64,000 bases of DNA from Niallia circulans (GTDB taxonomy: Bacteria > Bacillota > Bacilli > Bacillales > Cytobacillaceae). The translations under genes and the position numbers were made by a program. Positions 43,342 to 53,490 of this stretch are shown piece by piece. The stretch is taken from assembly GCF_003726095.1 (NCBI RefSeq), contig NZ_CP026031.1:3348001-3412000 (forward strand), read 5' to 3'. The notes below the pieces were generated by a model. That model did no database searches. It had not been told where the DNA came from and saw only the letters and a list, made by a program, of their open reading frames with translations. The stretch's first letter is position 1. Every line of letters starts with the position of its first letter.

Positions 43342-44451
43342 TCATTTAAAATCAATAATAACTGCTTCTTCCTCTAATAGAGAACTTTGTTTTGGGGTAT
43401 ATGTTTTTCTTCCAGATAACAAAAGTTTTTTATCATCAGGGCTCCACTTCATTTCGGAAACCGACAGCCCATGATAAATTGGTTCTTGATAAAGAATATT
43501 TTTCCCTTGCAACGCCCCAGCAAAAGTACTGTCTTGATCAATTAGAGAGTAAGCAATCTTTTTTCCGTTTCTTGAGAACTCGAAGTTATCTACCTTTTCC
43601 AATAAGATAGACACTTCATCATTTCGAAGATCATATTCATATAATGTTTGATCCGTACCAAGAAACACAACCTGATTATTGTTTAACCATGCACTCTGAC
43701 TACTTCCAGTCTGGCGCTCATACTGAATCTGGACTTGATTATTATGAATAGTTACTATAGCGATAGAACTATTACTATTTTGCAGCAGAGACAGTACTAA
43801 ATTTTTTCCATCATCCGAAATACTCAGTCCAATTAAAGTTCCCCTTTTATCAAAATTTTCGAGATTATATGTTTGGGAGCTTTTCGAAATAGTGTCATAG
43901 ACGCCAATTTGGGCTTGATTCTTCTGAAGCGGACTGATAGTAAGAAAGCAAAGATACTGACCATTGTTAGACCATGTAATATCCTGAAGGAATATTTCTT
44001 CCCCTGAAGTAATTTTAACCTCCTCACTCTTATCAAGTGAAATTAACTTTAATAACTTTGCCGTTGCTTGAGTGCTTACTTGTGCTACTTTTTTTCCATT
44101 TGGCGACAATATTAAGTCTACCATATTATTATCAATCTTTTGGAGACTCTCCACTTCTTCATACGGAAATTTCATTTGCTGAATTTCATTTGTAATATTC
44201 TCTGAAGCACCTTTCTCCTGAAATATTCCCACAACTGAGCCACTATCCTTCCAACCTAACAAGTAAACTGGCTTAGGAAGACGATATATGGTCTCGACTT
44301 GGAAGGAGTGACTTTCCTGCTCTATTGTAATATTCTCATGCTTACTAGGAATAATAATCGTTTCCGATCTTTTCCCTATCGTACACCCAGACAAAATAAT
44401 AATAATAAATAAAGCTATTCCGATCCACCTCATCAGTCGATTGCTCTTCAT
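43342..44451 (-). CDS. Lipoprotein with TolB/WD40-like beta-propeller repeats
   Basis: The 369-residue protein has a lipoprotein signal (IIIILSGC, Cys23) and several propeller-type repeats: LSPNGKKVAQVS, WSNNGQYLCFLT, ISDDGKNLVLS, FSRNGKKIAYS and WSPDDKKLLLSG. It overlaps the histidine kinase gene by 4 bp, so it is made with the two-component system and could be its extracellular ligand-sensing or signal-modulating partner. The function is otherwise unknown. Confidence 0.82.
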   Translation of the reverse strand: MKSNRLMRWIGIALFIIIILSGCTIGKRSETIIIPSKHENITIEQESHSFQVETIYRLPKPVYLLGWKDSGSVVGIFQEKGASENITNEIQQMKFPYEEVESLQKIDNNMVDLILSPNGKKVAQVSTQATAKLLKLISLDKSEEVKITSGEEIFLQDITWSNNGQYLCFLTISPLQKNQAQIGVYDTISKSSQTYNLENFDKRGTLIGLSISDDGKNLVLSLLQNSNSSIAIVTIHNNQVQIQYERQTGSSQSAWLNNNQVVFLGTDQTLYEYDLRNDEVSILLEKVDNFEFSRNGKKIAYSLIDQDSTFAGALQGKNILYQEPIYHGLSVSEMKWSPDDKKLLLSGRKTYTPKQSSLLEEEAVIIDFK

Positions 44452-45902
44452 GATCGATATTCACCTTTCATGTGGGTTAGTTCTACTTTCACAGTAATAG
44501 AATGATTCTCATGAAAAATATTAATCACTCCTCCATGATCTTCAACAATGGATTTAGCTATACTTAGTCCCAAACCAACACTCCCTTCCTCCACATTATC
44601 CGTTACCACATAAAATGGTTCAAAGAGGTTATCATACTGATCTTTTGTAATAGAATCACTAGGATTTTCAAACACTAAATATACCTTTTCTCCAATTACT
44701 TCTGCTTGGACTATTATTTTTGATTGTGGCGAACTATACTTTATTGCATTATCTATAAGATTAATAAAAAGCTGACGTAGCCGATAAGGCTGTCCGTTTA
44801 CATAGAGATTCTTGGAAAAGTTACGAACGATTGTTTTCTTATAACGTTCAGCTCGAAAGGACATAGAATCACATACGTCATTTAATATCTTTCCTACTTC
44901 CACTCTTTCAAATGGATAATCTTTCTTCACTCCTTTAGATACTTCAAGAAGTTTAACAACCATTTTATGTAGTCTACGACTTTCGCCAATGATATGGTTC
45001 ATCCCTTTTTCAAAAAATGTTCTATCCGATTCCCCTTTTTTACTTATTATTTCTGCATACCCAAGAATAGAAGTTAATGGCGTTTTGAGTTCATGAGTTA
45101 TATTATCAAAAAAGCGTTTTTCTTTCTCATTCAACTCCTTTAATCGATCACGATCCTTTTCAATGGTTGTGATTTGACTATCAATTTGATGAATCATATC
45201 ATTGAAATTAACAGCCAATCTCCCAATCTCGTCTTTTCTATTAATTTGAATATTAACATCTAAATTTCCTTTCTTTACTTCATTGGATGCTTGTGTTAGT
45301 TTAATCAGCGGAACAGTGATATGTCTAGAAAGAATATAAGAAAAAAGAAAGGCTATTCCAAAAATGGCTAATGCAATATAAAAAATGAAATCTAATATCC
45401 TCTCACTTTGATTATAAAGAAGACTAAAATCTTTAGAAAAACGCATGATACCAACTTTAGATCCATCTATAATAACCGGATAAGAGAAATGGACAATAGC
45501 CTTCCTTCGATCATAGGTAATATGGTATGCCGTTTCTCCTTTAATAGCTTGCTGTAAATCTTCTTTCCTTGCTCCAGAGAAAGCTTTCTCGTCGGAGGAG
45601 GCTAATAAATTTCCATTTAAATTGTATACACTGATATTACTCCCAGTAGAGTAATTTAAATCTTGAACTATCTCTTCTGCCATATCACCGAAATAAAGTC
45701 TATTATTTTTAAAGTGGTTTATCAAAAATGATTGGCGAACATATACATTGCTGTTTTTTTTTAATTCCACTAAATCTGACGTAACAACGTTCTCATTATT
45801 TGACCAAATTATTTCCTTAACTATTTGATTAAGCGCAAGAAAAGATAGTAAAAAAATAAGAAAAAATCCAACAATAAATTTAGATCTAATGGTCTTTAAC
45901 AT
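44448..45902 (-). CDS. Sensor histidine kinase
   Basis: A membrane sensor kinase of about 484 residues: two transmembrane helices (residues about 10-30 and 165-190) flank an extracellular sensor domain, then HAMP, the dimerisation/phosphoacceptor motif FFDNITHELKTPLTSILGYA and the ATPase domain with NLIDNAIKYSS and GLGLSIAKSIVEDHGG. I place the start at the ATG at 45902 after AGGTG. It partners the response regulator encoded directly upstream. Confidence 0.92.
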   Translation of the reverse strand: MLKTIRSKFIVGFFLIFLLSFLALNQIVKEIIWSNNENVVTSDLVELKKNSNVYVRQSFLINHFKNNRLYFGDMAEEIVQDLNYSTGSNISVYNLNGNLLASSDEKAFSGARKEDLQQAIKGETAYHITYDRRKAIVHFSYPVIIDGSKVGIMRFSKDFSLLYNQSERILDFIFYIALAIFGIAFLFSYILSRHITVPLIKLTQASNEVKKGNLDVNIQINRKDEIGRLAVNFNDMIHQIDSQITTIEKDRDRLKELNEKEKRFFDNITHELKTPLTSILGYAEIISKKGESDRTFFEKGMNHIIGESRRLHKMVVKLLEVSKGVKKDYPFERVEVGKILNDVCDSMSFRAERYKKTIVRNFSKNLYVNGQPYRLRQLFINLIDNAIKYSSPQSKIIVQAEVIGEKVYLVFENPSDSITKDQYDNLFEPFYVVTDNVEEGSVGLGLSIAKSIVEDHGGVINIFHENHSITVKVELTHMKGEYRS

Positions 45903-45914
45903 CTTATCTTGCAC

Positions 45915-46601
45915 CTACTTTTCGAATTTATAGCCAACGCCAAATACTGTTTTAATAAGATCTGCCGCATCAAGTTTTTTACGCAGCCTTTGAATATGTG
46001 TATCAACAGTACGTGTATCTCCTACAAAGTCATATCCCCAGACGATATCAAGCAATTCTGAACGAGTAAATATTCTGCCTTTATGCCCAGCTAAAGTTAT
46101 TAATAAATCAAACTCCTTTGGGGTTAGTTCAATATTGACACCATCTCTTTTGACAAGTCTCTCCTCTAAAATAATGATAGTATTTCCAAAAGAAATTTCA
46201 TTATTTGTTTTTTGATTAGACTCATTAAGCGATTGCTCCAATCTACGAAGAATAGTTCGAATTCTAGCAACAACTTCCCGCATATCGAATGGTTTTGTAA
46301 TATAATCATCTGCCCCATATTCTAACCCGATAACCTTGTCTGCAATATCTGATTTAGCAGTAATCATTAAGATTGGAATATTATAATCTGTTGTTACCTT
46401 TCTACAAATATCCAATCCACTGCAGTCTGGCAGCATCCAATCAAGAAGAATAATATCAGGGTTGTACGAATCGATTGCTCTTATCCCCATCGTTCCGGAT
46501 GTTTCAATTCTTGTTTGGAAACCTTCCATTACTAAACCGTACGACAATAAGTCCGCAATTGGCTCATCATCTTCTATTATAAGAATTTTCATTTTATTCA
46601 C
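45915..46601 (-). CDS. OmpR-family response regulator
   Basis: This is a DNA-binding response regulator of about 228 residues with a receiver domain (IIEDDEPIADLL, phospho-Asp in IILLDWMLP, K in TKPF) and a winged-helix output domain (LTPKEFDLLITLAGHKGRIFTRSELL, DTHIQRLRKKL). The GTG at 46601, eight bases after AAGGA, is the best start; ATG at 46610 abuts the ribosome site and ATG at 46592 is an alternative. It forms an operon with the kinase and lipoprotein genes. Targets are unknown. Confidence 0.92.
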   Translation of the reverse strand: MNKMKILIIEDDEPIADLLSYGLVMEGFQTRIETSGTMGIRAIDSYNPDIILLDWMLPDCSGLDICRKVTTDYNIPILMITAKSDIADKVIGLEYGADDYITKPFDMREVVARIRTILRRLEQSLNESNQKTNNEISFGNTIIILEERLVKRDGVNIELTPKEFDLLITLAGHKGRIFTRSELLDIVWGYDFVGDTRTVDTHIQRLRKKLDAADLIKTVFGVGYKFEK

Positions 46602-46786
46602 ATTGATCATCCTTAATTTGTATAATATAGTTTAAGACTATTTGAAATTTATTATAGCACAACTAGAATAACGTCGATTAGGCTATGAAAGATTCTCTTC
46701 GGGAACTTTACTCATTCCATTGACTCTACCCTTAGAGGAGAGTTTACACTTAATGTTTGTAGATACTTCTTAAGGAGACGAACATT

Positions 46787-47950
46787 ATGCTTAGACAGAA
46801 TATTACTCTTTCTATTTTACTTATAAATTTATTCATTGCCTTTCTCGGTATTGGTCTGGTTATTCCTGTAACTCCTACGATTATGAATGAGCTTCATCTT
46901 TCTGGAGCGATTGTTGGTTACATGGTGGCAGCTTTTGCGATTGCCCAGCTTGTTGTTTCTCCTATAGCTGGTCGCTGGGCCGATCAATTTGGTAGAAAGC
47001 GCATGATTGTCATTGGACTACTTATCTTCGGAGCGTCTGAATTATTATTCGGACTTGGGAAAACGGTCAGTATTCTTTTTCTTTCACGTGTGCTTGGCGG
47101 GATTAGTGCGGCGTTTATTATGCCTGCTGTTACGGCTTTTATTGCCGATATTACTACAATGGAAGCTAGACCGAAAGCACTTGGCTATATGTCTGCTGCT
47201 ATTTCCACTGGATTTATCATTGGCCCAGGAATTGGCGGATTTTTAGCAGAAATTGGGACGCGTATGCCTTTTTATTTTGCCGGAATCTTAGGCTTTACAG
47301 CTGCGATTCTCTCCTTTTTCGCCTTAAGGGAACCTGAGCGACGTACAGAGGAAAATCAAGCAAATGCAGAAAAGGTGGGCTGGCAGCGAATTTTCGTGCC
47401 TATCTATTTTATTTCTTTTCTCATTATCTTTATTTCATCCTTTGGATTATCTTCCTTTGAATCACTATTCTCGCTTTTCGTCGATCATAAATTTGGATTT
47501 ACGCCAAAGGATATTGCAATTATCATAACAGGTGGGGCAACGGTTGGGGTTATTGCACAAGTAGCCTTATTTGAAAAATTGACAAAGTGGATGGGCGAAA
47601 TTCTGTTAATTCGATACAGCCTGCTTTTTTCCACTATATTAGTCTTGCTTTTAACGATCGTACATTCGTACTCTCTCATTCTCCTTGTTACGATTATCGT
47701 TTTTGTTGGCTTTGATTTAATGCGACCAGCCGTGACGACCTATCTTTCTAGAATCGCGGGAGACGAACAAGGCTTTGTTGGCGGGATGAATTCCATGTTC
47801 ACAAGCATTGGTAATGTATTTGGCCCGATTATTGGAGGAATATTATTCGATATTGATTTAAATTATCCTTTCTATTTCGCAGCTGTCTTTTTAGCGATCG
47901 GTATCGCCTTGACTCTTATTTGGAGACAAAAATCATTAGCTAAATCTTAG
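46787..47950 (+). CDS. MFS multidrug efflux transporter (NorA/Bmr/Blt type)
   Basis: The 387-residue protein has 12 predicted transmembrane helices. GRWADQFGRKRMIVIGL is the MFS motif A, LFLSRVLGGISAAFIMPAVTAFIADIT covers motif B, and GFIIGPGIGGFLAEIG is the antiporter motif C of drug/proton antiporters. It is followed 20 bp later by a MerR-type regulator, as in the Bmr-BmrR and Blt-BltR pairs. Substrates cannot be told. Confidence 0.9.
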   Translation: MLRQNITLSILLINLFIAFLGIGLVIPVTPTIMNELHLSGAIVGYMVAAFAIAQLVVSPIAGRWADQFGRKRMIVIGLLIFGASELLFGLGKTVSILFLSRVLGGISAAFIMPAVTAFIADITTMEARPKALGYMSAAISTGFIIGPGIGGFLAEIGTRMPFYFAGILGFTAAILSFFALREPERRTEENQANAEKVGWQRIFVPIYFISFLIIFISSFGLSSFESLFSLFVDHKFGFTPKDIAIIITGGATVGVIAQVALFEKLTKWMGEILLIRYSLLFSTILVLLLTIVHSYSLILLVTIIVFVGFDLMRPAVTTYLSRIAGDEQGFVGGMNSMFTSIGNVFGPIIGGILFDIDLNYPFYFAAVFLAIGIALTLIWRQKSLAKS

Positions 47951-47970
47951 AATGGATGGAGTTGATTAAG

Positions 47971-48819
47971 ATGGAAGAGAAACTTTACTCCATTGGAGAA
48001 GTCGCAAAAGTAGCGAATATTACCATTAAAGCACTTCGCCATTATGATAAAATCGGCTTATTTAAGCCTGCTTATGTCGATCCCCAAACGAATTATCGTT
48101 ATTATCGGGATACTCAATTATACCGTCTTGATATTATTAAATTGCTTATTTCAATCGGCACACCTCTTGGGCAGATTAAAGAAATCCAAGAAACAGATAA
48201 CTTGGATTTCGTCGCTTTTTTGGAAAAACAAGAAGAGCTAATATCTGAAAAAATTGCTTCTTTACTGGAGACGCAACAGTCCATTCGAGAGCTCCGCGAA
48301 GAATTGCAAAGACAAGAATATCCGTTTGGAGAAATCATCCTAATGGAAAAGGAAGAACAGGCCATTATCCAAACAAGCGTTAAAAATATTGGACCACAGA
48401 ACATTCTTAATCCTTCCTATAGCAACCTAAAGAAAGCAACAAAGGAAGAGTTTCGCAACAATGGCTATGGCTCCATTATTCCATTCAAACAATATGAAAA
48501 AGTGGAAGAGATCACTTATAGCTATCTTTACACACCAGTCCCTTTACGAAAACAGCTATCCAGCCTTTCCAATGAAGCAGAGCGAGCAGTTATTCCGAAG
48601 GGGACATATGTATGTATCAAATTAAAATCCTCCATATTTACAGAGTATTTTCAAACCTTGCAAAAGCTCCTTCACTATGTCCAGGAACAAAACTTAACCG
48701 TGACCAGCGACATTTACGAAACATTCTCGGTGGGGCTTTACCATAAGAAAGAAGAATATATTAGTGAATTTAGCGTGCGGGTTGCGGAGGATGAGAGCAG
48801 GAAAAATAATGTTGGATAA
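47971..48819 (+). CDS. MerR-family regulator (BmrR/BltR type)
   Basis: About 282 residues: an N-terminal MerR helix-turn-helix (YSIGEVAKVANITIKALRHYDKIGLFKP), a coiled linker and a C-terminal ligand-binding domain of the GyrI-like type. The start is placed at the ATG at 47971, nine bases after GGAG, since the upstream ATG at 47956 has no spacing for a ribosome site. It probably activates the efflux gene when it binds a drug-like ligand. Confidence 0.88.
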   Translation: MEEKLYSIGEVAKVANITIKALRHYDKIGLFKPAYVDPQTNYRYYRDTQLYRLDIIKLLISIGTPLGQIKEIQETDNLDFVAFLEKQEELISEKIASLLETQQSIRELREELQRQEYPFGEIILMEKEEQAIIQTSVKNIGPQNILNPSYSNLKKATKEEFRNNGYGSIIPFKQYEKVEEITYSYLYTPVPLRKQLSSLSNEAERAVIPKGTYVCIKLKSSIFTEYFQTLQKLLHYVQEQNLTVTSDIYETFSVGLYHKKEEYISEFSVRVAEDESRKNNVG

Positions 48820-49133
48820 CTTTTTTGGGGCTGTTAGCTTAAGGGATTATGGCACTTAGCCTGCTCTGTTACCGAATATATGAGTAGAGTAACAAAAGGG
48901 AACGGAGAGACTTCCTATGTTACCTTTTGCTAAGGATACCTGGGGAAATGGGATTAGAGAGCTGTTCTCTGTTACTGGAAACATTGGATGCTGGCGATAA
49001 GAGGCGCTGAAAACCTTTCTCTGTTAGCTAGGAGAACTTTCGTCCAATAGCTCAGAGAACTTCTCTCTGTTACAGGAAGCATCCTCCTTTTTCAATAGAT
49101 ACAAGCTTTTAAGTCGCAAAAATACATTCCATG
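48820..49133. repeat. Intergenic stretch with degenerate CTCTGTTAC repeats
   Basis: No gene is seen. Five related short units occur: CTCTGTTAC (48864), CTATGTTAC (48915), TCTCTGTTAC (48966), TCTCTGTTAGC (49017) and TCTCTCTGTTAC (49062), spaced about 45-51 bp, with AGAGA-containing sequence before most of them. They look like a decayed tandem repeat. GC content and style differ from the flanking genes. Confidence 0.5.
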
Positions 49134-49166
49134 CAAAAAAGTCAGGTCCTAGACCCGACTTTTTTA
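49134..49166. terminator. Bidirectional terminator
   Basis: AAAAAAGTCAGGTC-CTA-GACCCGACTTTTTT is a hairpin with an A-run and T-run on either side, between the MerR and MarR genes, which converge here. Confidence 0.85.
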
Positions 49167-49667
49167 TTTGCATTTCTTTTCCTTTGGCAAAAATAATACT
49201 TCGAAATCTTCTAAATCATCAATACCGTCTGCTTCCAGTTTCTTACCGACAGCGGCTACCAATAATCTCATTCCTTCTTCGACTTTTGCTTGCTCGCTTG
49301 GCTGCAAATGATCTAAGACGGATCCCATTATTTGTTGATTGGGCTTTGGGGATTTTTCTTCAATTCTCTTTACCATTCTTTCTGTTAACATAATCTGAAC
49401 GGAGCGTTTGTCATTCGGATTCGGTTTCTTTATCAGAATGCCCTTTTCTGTCAGTCGTTCTACAATATCCGAAACAGTACTTTGTGTGATACGCAGATTT
49501 TGGGTAAGCTCCTTCACACTTATTTTTTTATGAAGGAAAACTTCTAGGATGAGACGCGCTTGAGGAGCAGTTAGTCCATGCTCTTCTGCGTACCTTTGGC
49601 GGCTCTTCATAATAAATCGATTCAAAAAATCAATCGATTCCCAAATGTATGTCGGCCTATCTAACAT
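49164..49667 (-). CDS. MarR-family transcriptional regulator
   Basis: The 167-residue winged-helix regulator shows EHGLTAPQARLILEVFLHKKISVKELTQNLRITQSTVSDIVERLTEKGILIKKPNPNDKRSVQIMLTE, the MarR core with the wing DKRSV. It lies 77 bp downstream of a two-gene ABC exporter on the same strand and probably controls it. Ligand unknown. Confidence 0.9.
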   Translation of the reverse strand: MLDRPTYIWESIDFLNRFIMKSRQRYAEEHGLTAPQARLILEVFLHKKISVKELTQNLRITQSTVSDIVERLTEKGILIKKPNPNDKRSVQIMLTERMVKRIEEKSPKPNQQIMGSVLDHLQPSEQAKVEEGMRLLVAAVGKKLEADGIDDLEDFEVLFLPKEKKCK

Positions 49668-49744
49668 TTCTTAACTCCTTTCTATAAGAAGCTGGAAGAA
49701 AAACTCGCAACATTCTAGCGAATTTTTCGATGAGAATCTTTTTA

Positions 49745-51586
49745 TTACGATGCTTCTTCAAACTGGCTATTATAAAGCTCAGCATAAAATCCATTTTTCT
49801 CGATTAATTCTTTATGTGTTCCGGCTTCGATAATATCGCCGTCTTTCATGACAAGTATTAAATCGGCATTTTTAATTGTTGAAAGTCTATGGGCGATCAC
49901 AAAGGAAGTTTTTCCTTCTGTCAGCTTATCCATTGCTGTTTGAATCAGTAATTCCGTACGGGTATCCACGGAGCTAGTCGCTTCATCTAGGATAAGTAAT
50001 GGCGCCATTTTTACCATGGCACGTGCGATGGTGATAAGCTGTTTTTGACCTGCTGATAAACTTGTTTTGTCATCCAAGATAGTATCATAGCCGTTTGGCA
50101 ATGTTTTGATAAAATGATGCAAGCCAACTGCTTTGCAGGCAGCTTCTACCTCTTCATCTGATACTCCTTCTCTTGAATAGACGATATTGTCGCGAATAGA
50201 CCCTTCAAATATCCAAGTATCTTGCAGCACCATACAGAAAAGCTCATGCAGGGCCTCTCTTGTCATTTCGTTGGTTGGAATCCCGTCAATTGTGATCTCG
50301 CCGCCATTTATTTCATAAAAGCGCATCAGCAAATTAATTAATGTTGTTTTTCCAGCGCCAGTCGGTCCTACGATTGCGACCTTCTGGCCAGCGGCTACTT
50401 GTACGGAAAAGTCTTCAATGATTGTTTTATCTTCACTGTAGCCAAAGCGGACATGCTTAAATTCCACATCACCTTTGATATTTGCCAATTTTGCTGTTTT
50501 CTCCTCTTCTACTGCTAGTTCTTCTTCGGACAAGAACTCAAACACACGCCCACTTGCTGCTGCTGTGGATTGCAGATTTGTCGCTGCTTGCGCAATTTGT
50601 TGCAGCGGCTGTGTAAATAAGCGAATGTACAGCATAAAGGCAACAATAACACCAAATGAAATATGGCCATTTACAGCAAGAGCAGCCCCGACAATACATA
50701 CAACCACATAACCAAAGTTTCCAATAAACATCATTAATGGCATCATCAGCCCTGACATAAATTGCGATTTCCACGCACTCTCATATAATCGTGTATTGAT
50801 AGCAAAAAAGTCATCCTTCGCCTGCTGCTCTGCATTATAAGCTTTCACGACATTATGGCCAGAATAGATTTCTTCAATATGACCATTTAATTTTCCAAGC
50901 TCTTGCTGCTGTTGAGCGAAGTATTTCTGTGATTTCGAAATAATAAAGAACATAAACGCAAAACCAATAAAGGTGGAAAGAATAGCTGCAATTGCCATAA
51001 TCCAGTTGGTGTAGAACATCATGATTAAGGAACCGACGAACATAGTAATAGCCGTAATTAAGCTGCTAATACTTTGGTTCATCGTCTGTCCCACCATATC
51101 GACATCATTTGTAACCCGGCTAAGGACATCACCTGTTGTTGTATTATCAAAATACTTTAAAGGCAGACGGTTAATTTTTACCGAAATGTCTCTTCTTAAT
51201 TGTTTTGAAATTCTCTGGGTGACAGTTGCCATAATATAGCCTTGCACATAGTTAAAAATAAAGCCTAAACCGTATAGGAACACCAACAGAATCGCTACAT
51301 CATATACAGCATCTAGATCAATGTCTCCCATCAGTCCTGCTGTAATATAATCCGTCATTTTGCTTAGCTGATCAGGACCGATAATGCTAAAAATTGCCGC
51401 TGTCATCGCCAGAATTAAAGCAAAGATGATAATCGGAAAGTAAGCTTTACAGTAAATTACCAGCTGCTTTAAACTGGAAAAATTCATCCCTTTTGCACGC
51501 GGAGGAATCGATTTTGCTGGTTGGTTCCCCAACTCCTCATTTTGGGTTGGATTTTTCTCTTCTTTTACTTCGTTTTTCTTAGCCAA
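49745..51586 (-). CDS. ABC multidrug-type exporter subunit (YfiC-like)
   Basis: About 613 residues: a charged N-terminal region, six transmembrane helices, then an ATPase domain with GPTGAGKTT, LSAGQKQLITIARAM and LILDEATSSVDTR. The start is a TTG at 51586 after GGAGGAA, overlapping the upstream subunit by 8 bp; the longer frame from 51637 reads into that gene. With the partner it should form a heterodimeric exporter of drugs or lipids. Confidence 0.9.
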   Translation of the reverse strand: MAKKNEVKEEKNPTQNEELGNQPAKSIPPRAKGMNFSSLKQLVIYCKAYFPIIIFALILAMTAAIFSIIGPDQLSKMTDYITAGLMGDIDLDAVYDVAILLVFLYGLGFIFNYVQGYIMATVTQRISKQLRRDISVKINRLPLKYFDNTTTGDVLSRVTNDVDMVGQTMNQSISSLITAITMFVGSLIMMFYTNWIMAIAAILSTFIGFAFMFFIISKSQKYFAQQQQELGKLNGHIEEIYSGHNVVKAYNAEQQAKDDFFAINTRLYESAWKSQFMSGLMMPLMMFIGNFGYVVVCIVGAALAVNGHISFGVIVAFMLYIRLFTQPLQQIAQAATNLQSTAAASGRVFEFLSEEELAVEEEKTAKLANIKGDVEFKHVRFGYSEDKTIIEDFSVQVAAGQKVAIVGPTGAGKTTLINLLMRFYEINGGEITIDGIPTNEMTREALHELFCMVLQDTWIFEGSIRDNIVYSREGVSDEEVEAACKAVGLHHFIKTLPNGYDTILDDKTSLSAGQKQLITIARAMVKMAPLLILDEATSSVDTRTELLIQTAMDKLTEGKTSFVIAHRLSTIKNADLILVMKDGDIIEAGTHKELIEKNGFYAELYNSQFEEAS

Positions 51587-53336
51587 TTTCGAGTTCCTCC
51601 TTTGATAATTGTGATAAAGCAATTTCTTGGTAAACATCGCAAGTTACCATTAATTCGTCATGTGTCCCCATTCCAACTACTTCGCCTTTATCTAATACCA
51701 GAATGCGGTCAGCATCCTTAATCGTTCCAATTCGCTGTGCCACAATAATATTAGTGGCATCTTGGATCTCTTCTTTCAGTTTAGAACGGAGGACACGATC
51801 TGTTTTATAGTCTAACGCGGAAAAAGAATCATCAAATAAATAGACTTCTGGATCTTTATAAATGGCACGTGCAATCGATAATCTTTGTTTCTGTCCACCA
51901 GAAAGATTGGTTCCACCTTGTGAAATCGTCGCCTCATATTGCTGATCCATTTTTTCAATAAAGTCTTTTCCTTGCGCAATTTCCACTGCTCGTTGGATTT
52001 TTATCTGTTCCACTGAATCCTTATCTTCCTCTCCAAACGTAATGTTGGAAGACACAGAGCCACTGAACATAACTGCTTTTTGCGATACATATCCAATTTT
52101 GTCTCGTAATGCTTCTAGCTTATAATTCTTCACATTTAGACCATCTACCAAAATTTCGCCCTCGGTTGCTTCCATAAAGCGAGGTATCAAGTTCAACAGA
52201 GTACTTTTTCCGCTCCCAGTAGAACCAATAATCGCAACAGTCTCCCCTTTAGAAGCAGTAAAGCTAATATTTCGGAGAATATAATCACTCGCTCCAGGGT
52301 ATTTAAAGCTCACATCGCGAAATTCAATCTCTCCTACTTTGTCTCCATTTGTTTTTGAACCACTCTTAATTTTCACATCGGTATTCAGGACTTCGTTTAT
52401 TCTCTTAATCGAAACTGCCGCACGAGGAAGAAGAACAAATGTAATGGAAACCATCATAAACGCCATAATGATTTGCATCGCATAGGAAGAAAAGACAACC
52501 ATGTCTGAGAATATCGGCAAGCGGTCTGCCATTGCCGCATTATTGATTAACACTGCTCCAATCCAATAGATGGCAAGCGTCATCCCCGACATTATCAGGG
52601 AAATCGTCGGCATCATCAGGGCCATGATTCGAGAAGTGAATAAATTTGTATCCGTTAATTCCTTATTTGCTTTCTCAAATTTTTCCTCATGATAGTTTGC
52701 TGCATTATAAGCATGAACAACCCGGATTCCGTTTAAATGCTCTCTTGTTACCATGTTAAGATTATCCGTTAACTTCTGGATAACTTTGAATTTTGGAAGA
52801 GCAACTAGCACAATCGTAGCAATCAGCACTAATAACACCGCAATTGCCACGCCTGTAGCAGCGGTCCATTCCCAGCTTTTCCCGGTAATTTTTAAAATTC
52901 CCCACACGGCAATGATCGGTGCTTTAATAACAATTTGTAAGCTTAATATAATCAGCATTTGAACTTGCATAATATCATTTGTCGAACGAGTTATTAAGCT
53001 AGCTGTTGAAAAACCAGACAGCTCTTCCATCGAAAAAGATAATGTCTTATCAAAAACCTTTTTGCGCAGACGATTCGAAAAGCCTGCGGCCACTTTCGCA
53101 GCAAAGAAAACCGTGATAATCGAAGCAACCATACTTCCGATCGCACAAAGCATCATAAATCCACCTTGAGCTAAAACGTCGCTTAACTCACTTCCCTCTG
53201 TCTGCACTAGTCTTGTGATTTCAGACATATAATCTGGCAGCTTTAAATCAAGCCATACTTGTAAAATAATAAAGACTAATGCACATGAAATGAACATCCA
53301 GTCCTTTTTTTGAAAGTTTTTAAAAATATTTATCAT
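51579..53336 (-). CDS. ABC multidrug-type exporter subunit (YfiB-like)
   Basis: First subunit of the heterodimer, about 585 residues: six helices and an ATPase domain with GSTGSGKST, LSGGQKQRLSIARAI and Walker B VYLFDDSFSALDYKT. Here the residue after the Walker B Asp is Asp rather than the usual catalytic Glu, so this is the degenerate ATPase site, as in other heterodimeric exporters. The ATG at 53336 has GGGGGAGG and fits family length; the open frame to 53651 would add 105 unrelated residues. Confidence 0.9.
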   Translation of the reverse strand: MINIFKNFQKKDWMFISCALVFIILQVWLDLKLPDYMSEITRLVQTEGSELSDVLAQGGFMMLCAIGSMVASIITVFFAAKVAAGFSNRLRKKVFDKTLSFSMEELSGFSTASLITRSTNDIMQVQMLIILSLQIVIKAPIIAVWGILKITGKSWEWTAATGVAIAVLLVLIATIVLVALPKFKVIQKLTDNLNMVTREHLNGIRVVHAYNAANYHEEKFEKANKELTDTNLFTSRIMALMMPTISLIMSGMTLAIYWIGAVLINNAAMADRLPIFSDMVVFSSYAMQIIMAFMMVSITFVLLPRAAVSIKRINEVLNTDVKIKSGSKTNGDKVGEIEFRDVSFKYPGASDYILRNISFTASKGETVAIIGSTGSGKSTLLNLIPRFMEATEGEILVDGLNVKNYKLEALRDKIGYVSQKAVMFSGSVSSNITFGEEDKDSVEQIKIQRAVEIAQGKDFIEKMDQQYEATISQGGTNLSGGQKQRLSIARAIYKDPEVYLFDDSFSALDYKTDRVLRSKLKEEIQDATNIIVAQRIGTIKDADRILVLDKGEVVGMGTHDELMVTCDVYQEIALSQLSKEELEIG

Positions 53337-53455
53337 GAATCCATTCCTCCCCCTGCAGCCATACATCAATCTCACTAAATACATCGCATCCGATATATCG
53401 TATGCGATTATATTAATGATTTTAGAGTTCGATGTCAAACAAAAGCTTTTACCAA

Positions 53456-53490
53456 TTAAAAAACAGCCCTCAAATTCAAGGGCTGTCTGT
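53456..53490 (-). terminator. Intrinsic terminator after the thioredoxin-like gene
   Basis: On the minus strand AGCCCTTGAATTTGAGGGCT is followed by a T-run, directly after the stop codon at 53491. Confidence 0.9.
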
